Source: Owenia fusiformis (lineage: Eukaryota > Annelida > Polychaeta > Sabellida > Oweniidae). Taken from it: 64,000 nucleotides of DNA. Position numbers and translations under genes: made by a program. This document shows positions 29,101-39,227 of the stretch, one piece after another (the first letter of the stretch is position 1; each line of letters opens with the position of its first letter). The notes under the pieces were generated by a model, which did no database searches, had not been told where the DNA came from, and saw only the letters and a list, made by a program, of their open reading frames with translations. The stretch covers positions 54,143,885-54,207,884 of the forward strand of contig CAIIXF020000001.1 of NCBI GenBank assembly GCA_903813345.2. Direction: 5' to 3'.

Positions 29101-29749
29101 ATTATGGATCTTTGGAAACACTACAAGACAGTGTAATGCTTGTAGACATTTATCGTAATAGTGAGAGATAACTAACATGACAATGATTGCTTTATTTTCA
29201 GAATCAAAGTCTCCAAATTAAAGGCAGGCCATGCTCATCGATGGAATAGAACAATACCACGATATACAATGCTTGGTCATTCTCAATCTGAGATACGTAA
29301 TATGGCAAGGTAAAGTATGTGTTCGCAGGTGGTCAAAAACGAAATTTGCAGAAAAAAACGATTTTGGTCAGCTTTTTGTGTCAAACGGTCAAATTGTAGC
29401 CTTATTAACAAATATATACAGACTGTTAAATATTTTATTTCAATGAGATGTTGAGCTTTTGAATTTAATGTTACCTTTACTTTTCAGGTGGAAGCTTTTA
29501 GAAAATTCAAAAGTTCGGCACCATTGTGATGGTCTCAACTCACTCACGTACAGATTAAACAAAGTTGAATTAAAGCCACTCTATACAAGCGTTTCTATCA
29601 GTATGGATTTAGATTTCCTGAACTCGACATTGTTTACGAAATGTAACATGACAACCTTCTACGAGGAAATCAAATTTGTCGAGGAAATAAAAAGACTACA
29701 ACGATTAGGAAACCCCTCTGGGAATGACACACTAGACAAAAATATATAA
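1995..29749 (+). CDS. Beta-1,4-galactosyltransferase family gene (GT7), copy 1, exons 3-6; 5' end outside window
   Basis: The gene encodes a Golgi type II glycosyltransferase that adds Gal or GalNAc in beta-1,4 linkage to terminal GlcNAc. Exons are 1995-2185, 3751-3873, 29202-29309 and 29488-29749; all junctions are AG/GT and the phases join without a break. Visible family hallmarks, in order, are FNRG, the DVD metal motif with flanking cysteines, [12 protein letters not shown], a Met-x-x-His (MLGH) metal site and DGLNSLTY. Exons 1 and 2, with the membrane anchor and stem, would lie left of the window and are seen only in the second copy. Intron 4 is about 25 kb and contains two antisense vWA genes. 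Isoleucine at the donor-selecting position favours GalNAc transfer. The family call is firm; the donor is inferred. Confidence 0.9.
2258..2405. repeat. Foldback (inverted repeat) element
   Basis: The arms GGTTATATAATGGTTC and GAACCATTATATAATC enclose inverted GTATATCGTG/CACGATATAC and a centre around GTGAGCGTAGCGAACGAG. The whole folds into a long hairpin. It is also present at 55563-55710. Confidence 0.7.
2410..2701. mobile_element. Miniature TIR element, internally deleted form
   Basis: The terminal inverted repeats are TTATGCCACTCCAAG and, at the right, CTTAGAGTGGTATAA, extending to about 28 bp with mismatches. The inside is 292 bp in total. The same element in copy 2 is 3703 bp, and the two forms are collinear apart from a 3411-bp segment missing here at 2437/2438. 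The join shares TT. Confidence 0.75.
3751..3873 (+). CDS. GT7 copy 1 exon 4 (FGGV and GWGGEDDD motifs)
   Basis: The exon has 123 bp and lies between CTATAG and GTAAGA. It encodes [13 protein letters not shown] followed by [20 protein letters not shown]. The GWGG tryptophan and the acidic EDDD cluster are the catalytic-site signature of the family. The residue just before FGGV is Ile (codon 3767-3769) where vertebrate galactosyltransferases have Tyr or Phe. The 3' end of the antisense vWA gene lies about 100 bp downstream. Confidence 0.9.
3978..3983 (-). promoter_or_regulatory. Poly(A) signal of vWA paralogue A
   Basis: AATAAA on the minus strand lies about 45 bases beyond the stop codon, and about 105 bases from the GT7 exon 4 donor on the other strand. 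Confidence 0.6.
4029..9164 (-). CDS. Secreted von Willebrand factor A domain protein, paralogue A (six exons)
   Basis: Exons in transcript order are 9164-9083, 8690-8619, 8231-8031, 6972-6755, 5244-5122 and 4370-4029; together 1038 bp, 345 residues plus stop. Exon 1 encodes a signal peptide ([14 protein letters not shown]...). Exon 2 is a short basic linker (ARKKAGRRG). Exon 3 is a six-cysteine module. Exon 4 begins the vWA domain ([14 protein letters not shown], giving the DxSxS MIDAS motif). Exon 5 supplies the MIDAS Thr (GTATW) and exon 6 the MIDAS Asp (ASDGVSHPH). MIDAS motifs bind a divalent metal and mediate adhesion or matrix contacts. The protein ends in RKSCEDL. AATAAA lies at 3983-3978, about 45 bases after the stop. 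The gene is antisense inside intron 4 of the GT7 gene. An AG directly before ACATGAGG, shared with paralogue B, suggests an upstream non-coding exon. The ligand is unknown. Confidence 0.88.
4555..4815 (-). mobile_element. tRNA-derived SINE
   Basis: On the minus strand the head contains a pol III A box (TGGCTAAGTGGCA, 4803-4790) and B box (GGGTTCGATTCCC, 4759-4747), spaced as in a tRNA. The acceptor arms do not pair, so it is not a working tRNA gene. A non-tRNA body follows to about 4555. A matching copy is at 62587-62847. Confidence 0.65.
5430..5447. repeat. (TG)n microsatellite
   Basis: A short TG run; its equivalent in copy 2 (about 63453-63470) is longer by one unit, so the length varies between the copies. 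Confidence 0.7.
5490..5600. repeat. TTCGCGATATGAGAT-type short tandem repeat
   Basis: Imperfect repeats of about 20 bp (TTCGCGATATGAGATTC, GTTCGCGGTATCAGAAC). They create open frames on both strands that are not genes. Also present at about 63520-63625. Confidence 0.5.
5686..6501. repeat. Two-unit tandem duplication in intron 4 of paralogue A
   Basis: Units of about 390-420 bp (5686-6072 and 6078-6501) share ACCGTACGGTCTAT, CTGCGGTCAGTAA, GTTTTTATTTTATTTACAT, CACTACGGCAGACGCAAGTC and TGGCAACGGCCTG. They have diverged by substitutions and small indels. The first unit also occurs at the right window edge. Confidence 0.65.
7322..7666. mobile_element. Foldback element, 345 bp
   Basis: The arms begin TGTCCATATGATTTGTATCC and end in the mirror GGATACAAATAATATGGACA, 28 bp with two mismatches. 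No transposase. It lies in intron 3 of vWA paralogue A. Confidence 0.65.
9165..10212. other. AT-rich non-coding stretch upstream of vWA paralogue A
   Basis: This holds the presumed 5' flank of paralogue A. On the minus strand an AG precedes ACATGAGG at the start codon, and GAGGTAACAAATG near 9240 could be the donor of a non-coding leader exon. No core promoter is clear. Nothing else is recognisable. Confidence 0.4.
10213..10947. mobile_element. Long foldback element, about 735 bp
   Basis: The outer arms AAAGGATGGGTATCGATATG and CATATCGATACCAATCCTTT pair. The inner arms (around 10505-10540 and 10605-10640: ACAAAGGAAAGTTTGGTTGA against TCAACCAAAATTTCCTTTGT) also pair. The whole region is one imperfect palindrome centred near 10580. 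Confidence 0.65.
10948..14445. other. Non-coding AT-rich stretch between the vWA paralogues
   Basis: No convincing exon is seen. A possible single mariner-type end (TACAGGGGATGTTCAATAAG) lies at about 12224. A-rich (AAATAGATAAAT) repeats at 13245-13285 look like a retroposon tail. Short AT repeats occur near 12620-12680. Confidence 0.45.
14446..14557. repeat. Palindromic miniature element, 112 bp
   Basis: The arms TTATGTCCGTATCATTGAAT and ATTCAATGATAGGGACATAA pair through to a short loop around AACCCTCGCAAGCTCGGG. Confidence 0.7.
14558..17253. other. Non-coding AT-rich stretch with transposon scraps
   Basis: No exon is recognised. TATACAGGGTTGCCCGAATG near 15327 is a lone mariner-type end, followed by sequence related to the 611/615-bp family. 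Inverted fragments around 16630-16860 contain GTGACGTCATAG and GGTCAATATAGCC. Confidence 0.4.
17254..18378. mobile_element. Mariner-like element, 1.1 kb, degenerate
   Basis: The ends CAGGGTGGGCCA and TGGTCCACCCTG form a 12-bp inverted repeat, flanked by TA. An internal G run lies at about 17388-17401. Small open frames inside show no recognisable transposase. It lies just downstream of vWA paralogue B. Confidence 0.6.
18697..18702 (-). promoter_or_regulatory. Poly(A) signal of vWA paralogue B
   Basis: AATAAA on the minus strand lies 67 bases beyond the stop codon of paralogue B. Confidence 0.55.
18769..22757 (-). CDS. Secreted von Willebrand factor A domain protein, paralogue B (six exons)
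   Basis: Exons are 22757-22685, 21010-20933, 20527-20321, 20229-20012, 19745-19626 and 19113-18769; 1041 bp, 346 residues plus stop. Architecture, exon number and phases match paralogue A: signal peptide [16 protein letters not shown], basic linker, six-cysteine exon ([16 protein letters not shown]...), vWA with DMSAS, GTATW and LTDGVSHPH, and ending RTSCEDM. Exon 4 has the same length (218 bp) as in A. The donor after exon 5 is GC (AAAAAG then GCAAGG) where A has GTAAGG, so this is a GC-AG intron. AATAAA lies at 18702-18697. It sits head-to-tail upstream of A, 9.6 kb away, so the pair arose by tandem duplication followed by divergence. Confidence 0.87.
21300..21428. repeat. CTCAACCCCAAGTCAA-type minisatellite
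   Basis: Repeated units of the form AACTCAACCCCAAGTC and ACTCAACACAAGTC, related to the array at 33-170. It lies in intron 1 of vWA paralogue B. Confidence 0.65.
21627..22503. mobile_element. TIR element with CTGGGGACAATT ends
   Basis: CTGGGGACAATT at the left is mirrored by AATTGTCCCCAG at the right, with related flanks (ACGTGCACGGAC and GTGCGACGT). Length is about 0.88 kb with no recognised transposase. It lies in intron 1 of vWA paralogue B. Confidence 0.5.
22758..29201. other. Remaining part of GT7 intron 4, no gene recognised
   Basis: On the minus strand TTTCTATAG directly precedes ACATGAGG at the start of paralogue B, again suggesting an upstream leader exon. The rest is AT-rich with no supported exon on either strand. 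An ultra-short element lies at 28879-28959. Confidence 0.4.
28879..28959 (+). mobile_element. Ultra-short element, copy a (81 bp)
   Basis: It begins TACCCTTTGCATTCG and ends GCACGCAGGGTA. It is flanked by a perfect 9-bp target duplication, ACACAACGT (28870-28878 and 28960-28968). It lies in the far end of GT7 intron 4. Confidence 0.75.
29202..29309 (+). CDS. GT7 copy 1 exon 5 (Met/His metal site)
   Basis: The exon has 108 bp after TTTTCAG and before GTAAAG. It encodes a basic stretch ending in [17 protein letters not shown]. The Met and His of MLGH correspond to Met344 and His347 of bovine B4GALT1, which complete the Mn site. The phase fits exon 4 (two bases left over) and exon 6. It lies more than 25 kb from exon 4. 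Confidence 0.85.
29488..29749 (+). CDS. GT7 copy 1 terminal exon 6 with C-terminal extension
   Basis: The exon follows TTTTCAG and runs to a TAA stop. It encodes [13 protein letters not shown], the family's C-terminal signature, then [11 protein letters not shown], which aligns with the usual YTxITVDI ending. About 40 further residues follow, rich in Glu and Lys, with NST and NMT sequons. Vertebrate B4GALT1 stops soon after the strand, so this tail is an addition. AATAAA occurs at 29863-29868 and may be the poly(A) signal. Confidence 0.85.
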
Positions 29750-32255
29750 AAACATCTGGAAAAATATATATTGCTGAAAGTGAAATATGTTCAATATATC
29801 AACTAAAATCTTGTATGAGTATCATCACTAAAATGTATGCAACACGGATAGGATAGTCAATTAATAAATAACTGTTCGCATAGATAGTTGTAAAAGATAC
29901 GGGATTCACTGTATTGCAGGTAATCCAATAAGACACTTTTCTTAAACAATTCACGCGTTCTTGCCATCTATACGAGAATAAGTCATCCATCCACTACCAC
30001 TTCTAAAATATCACATGATTTTATAATGCGTAACAATGTCATGTTTTATTTTTGAACACAATTAGTTTAAAAAATCGTGATATTTACTTTGCAGAGACCA
30101 CTGTTGCATTTAAATGATTTTATTCATTCTGATTTATCAGAGTCCCTCTTTACCTAACGCTTTTGAGCAACTATTCCAAAAGGATAGTAAAGGCTGTGGA
30201 TCCCACAATGGATTTTATTCTCATGACATTAACTAGAACCATTATCTGCTGTAAATGGTCTTAATGGCTTACTGAATCGCCCCATTGAATAAGCTAGAAA
30301 GGACGAGTGGGGAAAATGGACCTTGTTATGCAAGTTGAGCGTTGGTGGGTGAAAACACGGACCGTGGTTAAAACCGGGGTTAAAATAGGATCAGAATAAG
30401 ACTGTCCTTGAACAATCATGCTTAACCATTGTAATCTGATAGCACGCATGATGGAAGACAATGCTGTTTTTATTTTCAGATTTTTCAGACTTGCATGAAA
30501 CATAAAACAACTTTAGTATATAATATGTAGTGATGTTTATTACATACAGGAATAATAACACACAGCTAAATTTTTTGAGAAAATCACTTCATAAATATGA
30601 TGATACTGCACATTTACTTGAATATGTATTCTGTATTATTCTTATCTACTGTATAACATGTACATGTATAATGAACTAATAAAAGCTATAAGCACATAAA
30701 TTATAGTATCACACAAAAAGCAATCAAAGAATCTATTGCAGTATTTGATAAATTGTTAAGACTGATTTCACTGCACCAATCAAACCCGTTTTTCCAAAGA
30801 AAAAATAAAATATATACTTATACAAAATATGTCCAGGTATCAGCCGAATAGTACAGTTAGTTTGACGGAGGCAAAATATTGAATCAACTGTTTTTAAAAA
30901 ATGTCTGTGTTTAAAATGAAAAAAAACTTGGACTGAATTTACAAAGTATATTGCTAGCTTCAATGATAGTTTGTAATTATTTGCCTGAAGACATGAAGAC
31001 CATTCATAGTTTTACACTCTCAAATATATGATGCAAATGGAATTAATCTTCACTTCAAACAGATCAACTGTAAAACGTGAAGAATTCAATTCATTTTAAA
31101 TCCAAACATAAGCGATGCAAGTGTTTCTAAACAAGAGATGCCCTTGTGTTGTTATCATTTCTTCAATTCTTCAAAACATTAAGATATATTATTTATATTG
31201 TCCATGCACAAATACATGTCCATATTAGAACCTGGTAAAAATTATATACAAAATCCAATGGAAATAAGGTATCCATATTCTTATCATACATGTTTTAGCC
31301 CCAAATATAATACATAATAACTATATGCAACTAGAAAACTGTATGCTACTCCACAGAGTAGCAATTACCACCAAATAAAACACGTTTTCTCAAATCATTT
31401 TTCATCCCATGCTTTTTGGTTTATTTTACCAAAAATGAAACCTTTGACATATAACTATTTCAAATATGCATTAGCAAAATATGTCAATCAGTATTTAAGT
31501 TATTGGCAAAAATGTCAAATTGAACAGGTTTTCATTTAGAACGAAGACATCATTTTGGCAGAGTCACCATTTGGAGCATGGGGCCTTAATCGTAGGCTCC
31601 ATGCTCATAACTTAGACAACCAATAAAAATTCTAACCAAATCTGAAAACCGATGTTTGTGTTATTGCCCAGTCAGACAAAAAGCTTCTCCATATCCTTAC
31701 ATAAACTTAATCCAATGGGATAACTAAATATACAATACTAAATTTGCATACATATGGATATGATGAAACTATGTAGTACTGTCTTATTAGACTACCCTCT
31801 ATACTCTCTATCACAAAACACATTGTGAATGGTCATACCAAATGCTCAAAGATCAAAGGTCAGGTTACTATTATACATAATGCAATGTTATCATTAACAT
31901 TAAATACATTAATTTAACTTTGGTACCAGGCCAACTAGAGGTATAGCCAATGGACAATGAAATATTGGTAGTCTTCGGTTTACAGAATGAAGCAATACAC
32001 CATCAACTATAGCTCCTTCCTCATTCAGCTTTCAGGTTGCAAAATTGAATACCTAATGCATGGGTAAAATCTCGTAAAATGTCACCATATACTTGTACAA
32101 TATGAGCCACATTTCTATTATGCATTAAAAGTACAAACTGATTACAGTATGAAAAGTAAGTAGAATTATCAAATCAGTTTTCTTGGCTGCTTTATTGCAT
32201 GAATAGTTTCTATTTATACAGAATTCAAATGATGCAAAAAACTATATAATAAGTA
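29750..32255. other. Non-coding stretch downstream of GT7 copy 1
   Basis: This is very AT-rich and contains the likely 3' untranslated region of GT7 copy 1. No exon is recognised. Confidence 0.4.
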
Positions 32256-32870
32256 CAGGGTGTCAAATAAGTCCCTTCCCCCTGCTACAGCTAAAACCTT
32301 AATAGATGGTACCTAGTGTGATATACCATTGGGAAGATCATCCAAAGTTATGTTAACTTACCAACTCTCAAATATTTTGGATGAAATTTACCTATATTTT
32401 TATGATGTCCTTTATGGCTAACGTATAGTCCTTTAAGCAGTTTTTTTGCGTCAAAATGACAAGGATATGACCTCAGAAATATGTCAAAAAGTTAATCTTT
32501 TTCGCATTCCACTTGTTAAAAAAGGTTTTCAGCATTTTCCTTGCACCTCTATTTTCTACACATCTAACCCTACCAGAAATTGGTTAAAGTCATTGCCATA
32601 TACATGTTTAATCAAGTTTCGGTCCTTTGACCTTTCTTATATCTGATTCTTAAAATCCTGCCAAATACGCCAAGTTGCCATGTTTCTAGGCCTATGGTCT
32701 CCTCAATTGATACAATGTAAAAATTTGTGAGATTGATTGACATGTGTCAGATATATGCCAATCAACGTAACTTTGGAAGACCTTTCCAATGATATATCAC
32801 ACTTGGTACCAAATATCTTGGTTTTGGCAGTAGAAGGGTGGGGGGGGGGCGGGACTTATTTGACACCCTG
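32256..32870. mobile_element. Mariner-type miniature element, 615 bp
   Basis: The terminal inverted repeats are CAGGGTGTCAAATAAGTCCC, followed by a C/G tract, with TA on both sides. There is no transposase. It is the same family as 42506-43116, in opposite orientation. Confidence 0.75.
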
Positions 32871-33118
32871 TATTATCATTAATATAATATACTTAGTACT
32901 AAATGAAAGAATATAATGTTCATACCATATCAGTAATCATAAAATATTCAACACAGCACTCTGAATAAAATATCTCAATGCAGGGCATTCAAAACCCATT
33001 ACTGGTTAAATTTTCACATAATGTACTCCCAAGTACTGCGATTATAGTACTGCATTTACCAGCATTTTTCTCATACAGACTATACACAAGAAAGTGACAT
33101 ACATGATAAAACAGATAT

Positions 33119-33291
33119 TAGAGATGACACGGAACAACAAAAAATCAGAATGGTTCAGAACAGAGTGACTTTGTGTATTTGTGTTTTGGTTCTGGAACGA
33201 AACCGAAATTCTTAATTTTTGTTTTATGTTCCATTCCAAGAGCGTAATTCCGCGGGTCGGAAAACACAATAGGGTATCCGTGACACCTCTA
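33119..33291. mobile_element. hAT-like miniature element, 173 bp
   Basis: The ends TAGAGATGACACGG and CCGTGACACCTCTA are inverted repeats. A perfect 8-bp duplication, ACAGATAT, flanks it (33111-33118 and 33292-33299). The 8-bp duplication and end type fit the hAT superfamily. Confidence 0.7.
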
Positions 33292-33461
33292 ACAGATATG
33301 CTACGATAGTAGATCATTCAAAATTCATCATCTATGACATAATCTAGTTTTCATGATTTATTTTTACAAAGGGCTACAGTTATCATTATAATGGTGTGCA
33401 CGTATCCTTTCATTCATAAATATGTTGATTACCCTTTGGCCTTGCCCCCCTGGATCCGCCA

Positions 33462-33668
33462 ATGATTATCGTTCTTACATGCCTCGAAAGAGATCCAAAT
33501 CCTTTAAGTAAAATATACAAACTAAAAAGTTCAAGAGATATTTTCTCACAACTTTGTGATACAATTGAGAAGGATATCATAACAGATGGAAGAACCAAGC
33601 GATTGGCAGATATTTTGGGCGAATTTATTTACGAGCATGCATTCACCCAACAAAACGATATTCGATGA
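33462..33668 (+). CDS. Small open frame, possible coding remnant, unrecognised
   Basis: The 68-codon frame reads like protein (CLERDPNPLSKIYKLK, then DIITDGRTKRLADILGEFIY) and ends in TGA. I do not recognise a family, and there is no obvious acceptor at its start. It could be a gene fragment, a retroposed scrap or chance. Confidence 0.2.
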   Translation: MIIVLTCLERDPNPLSKIYKLKSSRDIFSQLCDTIEKDIITDGRTKRLADILGEFIYEHAFTQQNDIR

Positions 33669-35159
33669 ATAAAAAGTTTACATAATTCCACAGATTTACT
33701 GTTTTCTCCCTAAAATCTAGAGGCCTTAAATAGCAATCTTGCCTCTCAGATAAGTATGAGATACCTTTACTATTGATTTATGACAAAGTGTAATATACCA
33801 AACTGTTTGAAAATATTTAACCTTTCAAAAATGATATATAAGGCAATGTACCATATTGAACGTAACTATTTTTATCCTGATTTAAAGTTGGGTATTGTTT
33901 TTTGGCCCACCCTGTATTTATATTTGTCACTCACATTCGATCGATTCATTGTTTACATGATTGCCGGCATTTCTCAAAAATCTATGCATTCTATCGGATG
34001 CTGGTAGTAATTTTATAAGCAACCAATTCATGTTCAACCATATGCAAAATTTTTAATCGTAGACGGTATAAGTCAAGGAAGAGCAACGATTTCCCCTTTA
34101 TTGGCAATTGACCCCTGAATACGGCCGTCAATATCTCAAAATTTAGTGAAAAGCTAACATACAAGGGCTTAAAAGTTTATCGTTCATTTGCACAATATTT
34201 ATAAAGTAACTGAATCATTCATTTCCTCATAAGTTATAAAAATGTTAGATGTTGGTTACAAATATTTTTGAAGTTATGGTTGCTATGGTAACCTCAATAA
34301 CGCTATAGTGGGACAGGGTAATATTTGCGAAGTTTAAAATTAGTTAACTTTTGAATAAATGATCAAAATCCCATTAAGGGTTGCTTATTTCTTCAAATGG
34401 CTGTTTTAATAGTAGCTGCTGTTTATGTCCTATTCTCATAAGTGTAAAATCATTGTAAATCTTGTAATATACAGAAAACATGAACACCTCGTGATACATT
34501 AGACAAGACATGAGGCAATAAGCTTTCAGTTCACCTACGTAAAGCAATGCGTAAAAAGCGACCGAACAGAGCCATAGATTCAAACATGTTTGACTAGGAC
34601 AACACATTATGTCACAAATCTGGCATGGTCTACAATATTATCAGCAACAACTTAAATAAATATAGAAATATTAGGACAGAAGGTATTAGGACATTCTCCA
34701 TATTCCCCAGATAATCCTCCCCTTAGTTGTGTTTGGCCTTTGGACCAGCCCTAAAGAGGGACCCGAATATCTCATATTATAGAACATTTGTTGAAATCGA
34801 GAATGCTGCCGACACCCGAGTAGGACTGCAAATGTGTACAAATAGTAGGTGGATAAATGCCAGAATGTATAAATGCAGTGTTTTAATGCAGAAGGACATT
34901 ATTTTGAGTATCTTCAATCAAGAATCTTCATTGAACTTTATCTCAAATAGGATTTCACAGTTGGATTAAGTTTTTCAGATTTTCAATATGTCTTATGACG
35001 TTTTTTGACCCCTGCTAAACCCGCCGTATTTATAACGGCTATACACAAATATGACGCGGGACATATGTAGGTATCTAAATATAAGGTCAAATATCGCTGC
35101 GGATATATTATGTCACTAACCCCTTAATTAGACGTCCTAGTTTATACCATGGACTACTG

Positions 35160-36092
35160 TGCCAAATTAAGCGTGACAGTTGAACGCGCGGGGTAAAAGG
35201 TACAACACGAGGCCGATGAGCAAACTGATTTTTATATGTAAATGTCTGTAACAATATCCTAGACAGTGAACATTACAGTGAATTTAATAGTTAAACCTAC
35301 ACAAGCTGCAAAGGCCAAGCTGCCCTAATACGTCACTTCCGCTGAATAAGAAAAAGTAGTTTAAAAAATTAATGTAGTCCCAACACAATTGTGATCACGA
35401 CGAGTCAGTAAGCCAGTATGTAGGTACAGTTGTCATCTTTTTGCAATGACAACATACCATGGCCATTTCTTTTGAAGATGCGTTTATTTGGGTTATCTGA
35501 AGGGAAATTTCGAGTCAAGTGGCGTATTAATTTTGCCTCCATTTTTGTGAATTTCAATTTCTGTCGGCAGAGAGAGGGGGTAGTGTCACAATTGACCAAT
35601 TATTTCAAAAAGTAGATGTTTGGCCCCTATTGAGTTAAGTGTCAAAATGTAGCTTAGACATAGCTTTAGAACTTCAGATAGGCCAGTGAGGCCACATAAA
35701 TCCATAACTCGAGATAAAAAGTCTAGCGTTTGCCCTTTTGCCCATTGACTAGTATGGTGACGTGAATTAGGGCTCTCTTGCCAAATATAGTACACGGTAT
35801 AACGCGCAGGTCAATAGACCAATCCAGTAAATCATGCCATCTGTTGGTTATGATGTCATTTTCTTACAATATCAGTGCAGAAATAGAATTGCTAAAATTG
35901 CTAATTTTCATAAAACTTCTTTCAATTTTGTTTACAAACATTGCTGCCTATTGCTGTTATTACAGACATATAGAAATATCTAGAAACTAGACCAGATCTT
36001 TATGAAACGATGAAAACATCAGTTTGCTCAAATGTCATCACCCTCGTGTCGTACCTTACCCTGCGCGTTCAACTGTCACGCTTAATTTGGTA
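35160..36092. mobile_element. Long-armed foldback element, 0.93 kb
   Basis: Arms of about 75 bp pair: CCAAATTAAGCGTGACAGTT at the left with AACTGTCACGCTTAATTTGG at the right, continuing through ACACGAGG/CCTCGTGT and ATCAGTTTGCTC. There is no transposase and no clear target duplication. Confidence 0.65.
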
Positions 36093-36393
36093 CGCAGCCT
36101 GTGCTTAAGAAATTTGAAAAAATCAAGGATACCATCCGATCGGAAATCTAAACAAACGTCCTCCATTTGCAACTTCACTGTATACCTGTATCCCTTTTAA
36201 AGAAATACGGGCTACAGTATTAAGGTAGGGTAGTGTGTATTTATATATAACGTTAATAACTGGTTGGAAACATTATCTCATAAACTCACTTTCACACCAA
36301 TGTGGCACGATTGGACGCCAATAGACTTAACATTGCGAAGGACCTCGTAGGACTTCGTTGGGGTCTGCACCATGTGACCCCGTGGGACTCCGA

Positions 36394-37602
36394 CACGCCT
36401 AACCATCGACAAGGTACAAAATATACCGTTGTACACTTTAGATGTACGGTGTCACTATTAACAGATTTGAAGCAAAAACTATGATACAGGTGTGATGTAG
36501 GTTTTAAAAAATTAATCTTGGGAATACTTGTAAGATTTCATGTTTAATTTCGTGTGTATTCGCTTTGGAAGACTTTTAGCAATTCTGATTACGTAAAAAG
36601 ATTTTCGACCAATGCTCGATTTTTTCGTATACACTGTACTTAGTTAATCTACCCACAAAAATTGATCGGTTGGAAAATGTTGGGTTTTTCACATTTCCTT
36701 AGATCATTTTTTCCCCTGTTGCCTAAGAGTTTCGATTATTTTTATGAGAATATGTTTCTCTATACTACACAATTTAGGATGGGTGGGGATTATAAATATT
36801 CAAGTATTTATTGTAATTTAAAAAAATCATAAATGTGCGTTGTCAACTCGAAAGTACGTTGTCCATGTAATTGAAATGCATTAGATATACGTAATATTAA
36901 ACAATGTAATGATTATTTGGCGTCTGTGCCATACGTTTAGTTACATTGATAGATAGATCTACTGATACAAGCTTATTGAATATGACTTTTTAAAATCCCG
37001 TTAATGATATATCTGGAAAGTTTCAATGGTTCAATCAAATTGAAGTAATTCTGTAATTGTTCTGTTTAAATATCAAAGCATCTGACCCCCTGTCTGTTAG
37101 TGTTATGAAAAATACGTTGCCTGCATTAGGGTTAACTGTGAATTGAGTAAGTTCAATGGGACAACGTACATTCGAGTTGACAACGTACACTTATGATTTT
37201 TTGAATTAAAGCCAAAACGTTAATTCTTATTAAATCTTTAACAGACTTTAATTGTGTTGTTTAAAGAAACACATTCTCATAAAAATATTCGACACACTCA
37301 GACGGCAGAGGAGGAAATGATCAAAGGAAATTTGTAAAAACACAACATTTTCCGACCAATCAATTAAATGGGTAGATTGAGTACGAAAAAAATCGAGCAC
37401 TGTTCGAAAATCTTTTAACGTTATTAAAAAGTTAAATGTCTTCTAAAACGAACACACAAAAATCAAACATGAAATCTTTAATGTATTCCTCAGATTGTTT
37501 TTTAAATCGTACATCAAACCTACATCGGTTCAATAGTGACATCGTACATCTAAAGTGTACTACGCTATATTTTGTCACTGTACCTTGTCGATGGCTAGGC
37601 GT
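36394..37602. mobile_element. CACGCCTA-type TIR element, long form
   Basis: The ends CACGCCTAACCATCGAC and GTCGATGGCTAGGCG are inverted repeats with arms of about 300 bp. The interior shares long stretches (for example CTGTCTGTTAGTGTTATG) with the 528-bp element at 50420-50947. Flanks on both sides are also partly inverted (CCCCGTGGGACTCC and a diverged mirror), so an older element may enclose it. Confidence 0.55.
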
Positions 37603-38603
37603 ATCCGTAGGAATCGACGGGGCATCATTCGTGGGACAAAGTCCCCGTCGAGATTGAACATGTTCATTCATTTCATTGGACACTGTGCAACCTTTGATTT
37701 GATGTGTCAGTTGAGTTGGGATCAAAGTTGCCGCGGCAGAACCTCCTAAACTGAATGACATTATTTCCATGGGACTTCATGGGGCAAAATTGACGCGGGG
37801 TTTTGTGACATTTTATTTTACTTTCACGGAAGATTTGGAATAATAGCCTGGAATATAATTCTGATTTAGTTCGATGAAAGTACATGTTTTGACAGGCATG
37901 GCAAATTTTCAAAATATTTGTGAATAAAATGTTCGTCCAGAACAAGCGTTGGCTTGCGGACAGCGTTCGACCAATAAACTGGTCTCTAGTTAGTTAAAAT
38001 ATCCCAGTTGGATTGATGAATATGGTACATTACCATATTTAACCATCTTCAAAAGGGAAAGTATAATTTACATTTTAATTTGCAATAAGATAATTAGCAT
38101 TTCTATTATTTGGCTAGACAGTATGACTTATAATTTGATTTATTCAATCGATTGAATTTGCATACCCAATACTGTAAATCACGTATTTTATCAGTTCTTG
38201 CAAATAATAGTGAATATCTTCATCAAATGCGTGCATGCTGTTTGGTTAGTCCGTCCTAATTATATATCAATTTAGCGGTGTGAGTCTACTCTGGTGACGC
38301 AAAAATACTGTGTTCAAAACCTTCTCTTAAATCCCGGCCTTTTTGTATTTTTAAAATTTAATAAGAAGTTTATTTTGACAATTTAATTAACGTTTAAAAC
38401 CGAAACAGTAACAATATTTTTAGTTAAAGCAGCTTATTCGTAAAAATTCGAATCCGATATTTCTTCGATGTATGCTATGTGCGAATCGAGGATTTGCAGT
38501 AATTTGTTAACATTGTATTGTTACATAGCACAGATTCATGAATGAATTGTTCGTTTTTTAGTTCATCCTCTCTGTTCCACAGCTGGATGAATCTAACTAT
38601 GCT

Positions 38604-39181
38604 TAAAGGGTTCCGTTTAGCATCCCGTATAAAAACAATATGGCGGCTCCAGGCGAATCAACTGGATCAGTCCATTTTTAAGAAATAAGGGGAGTTCTGT
38701 AAGATCCAGTTTATTGAAATTGTCTTTGAGATAAAGTAATCCGTTTATAATGATTTTGAAAACGTTATCAAAAGAGTGATTGCGTTCAAAGAATGCATGT
38801 ACAACAGCCAATATAAATCCTTGTATTAGAACTGCTTTGTTTCATTTGTAGGATATTTCATATGCCAAGCTGTGTGCTATTACGTTATGGGGAAATTTAG
38901 ATGCCAATTTTTCCTTATTATACACAAATAGAAGATCCTGAAACTTCACCCATAAATGTGGAATTGATTTGTCAAAATAAAAATCACCCTTTTATAAATG
39001 TGTGACGATCTATAATATACTTATGCTATATAACAGTTAGAGGTGTTGACACAACGACCTCGAACCTGTGAACCCTTGAGTATTATTCCGGGATCGGGCC
39101 TTTTATACTAAACGGTGAGCAACACCAGAAACGAGCGTTCGATTTGCTAAACGATATGCGTCACCCTTTAAACATAGTAAT
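38604..39181. repeat. Dispersed repeat, inverted partner of 46690-47237
   Basis: It runs from AAAGGGTTCCG through CAATATGGCGGCTCC to ATATGCGTCACCCTTTA. It matches the reverse complement of 46690-47237 with few differences, including a short run present only here (GGCGAATCAACT near 38651). Confidence 0.8.
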
Positions 39182-39227
39182 AATAGAGAAACTAAATTTA
39201 TTTTACAACACAGTGAGTTTTATCTTA

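Noticed and set aside
37432-37770. 112-codon open frame on the minus strand
   Set aside because: It lies across the inverted arm of the CACGCCTA element; the mirror arm gives similar peptides, so it is repeat-derived.
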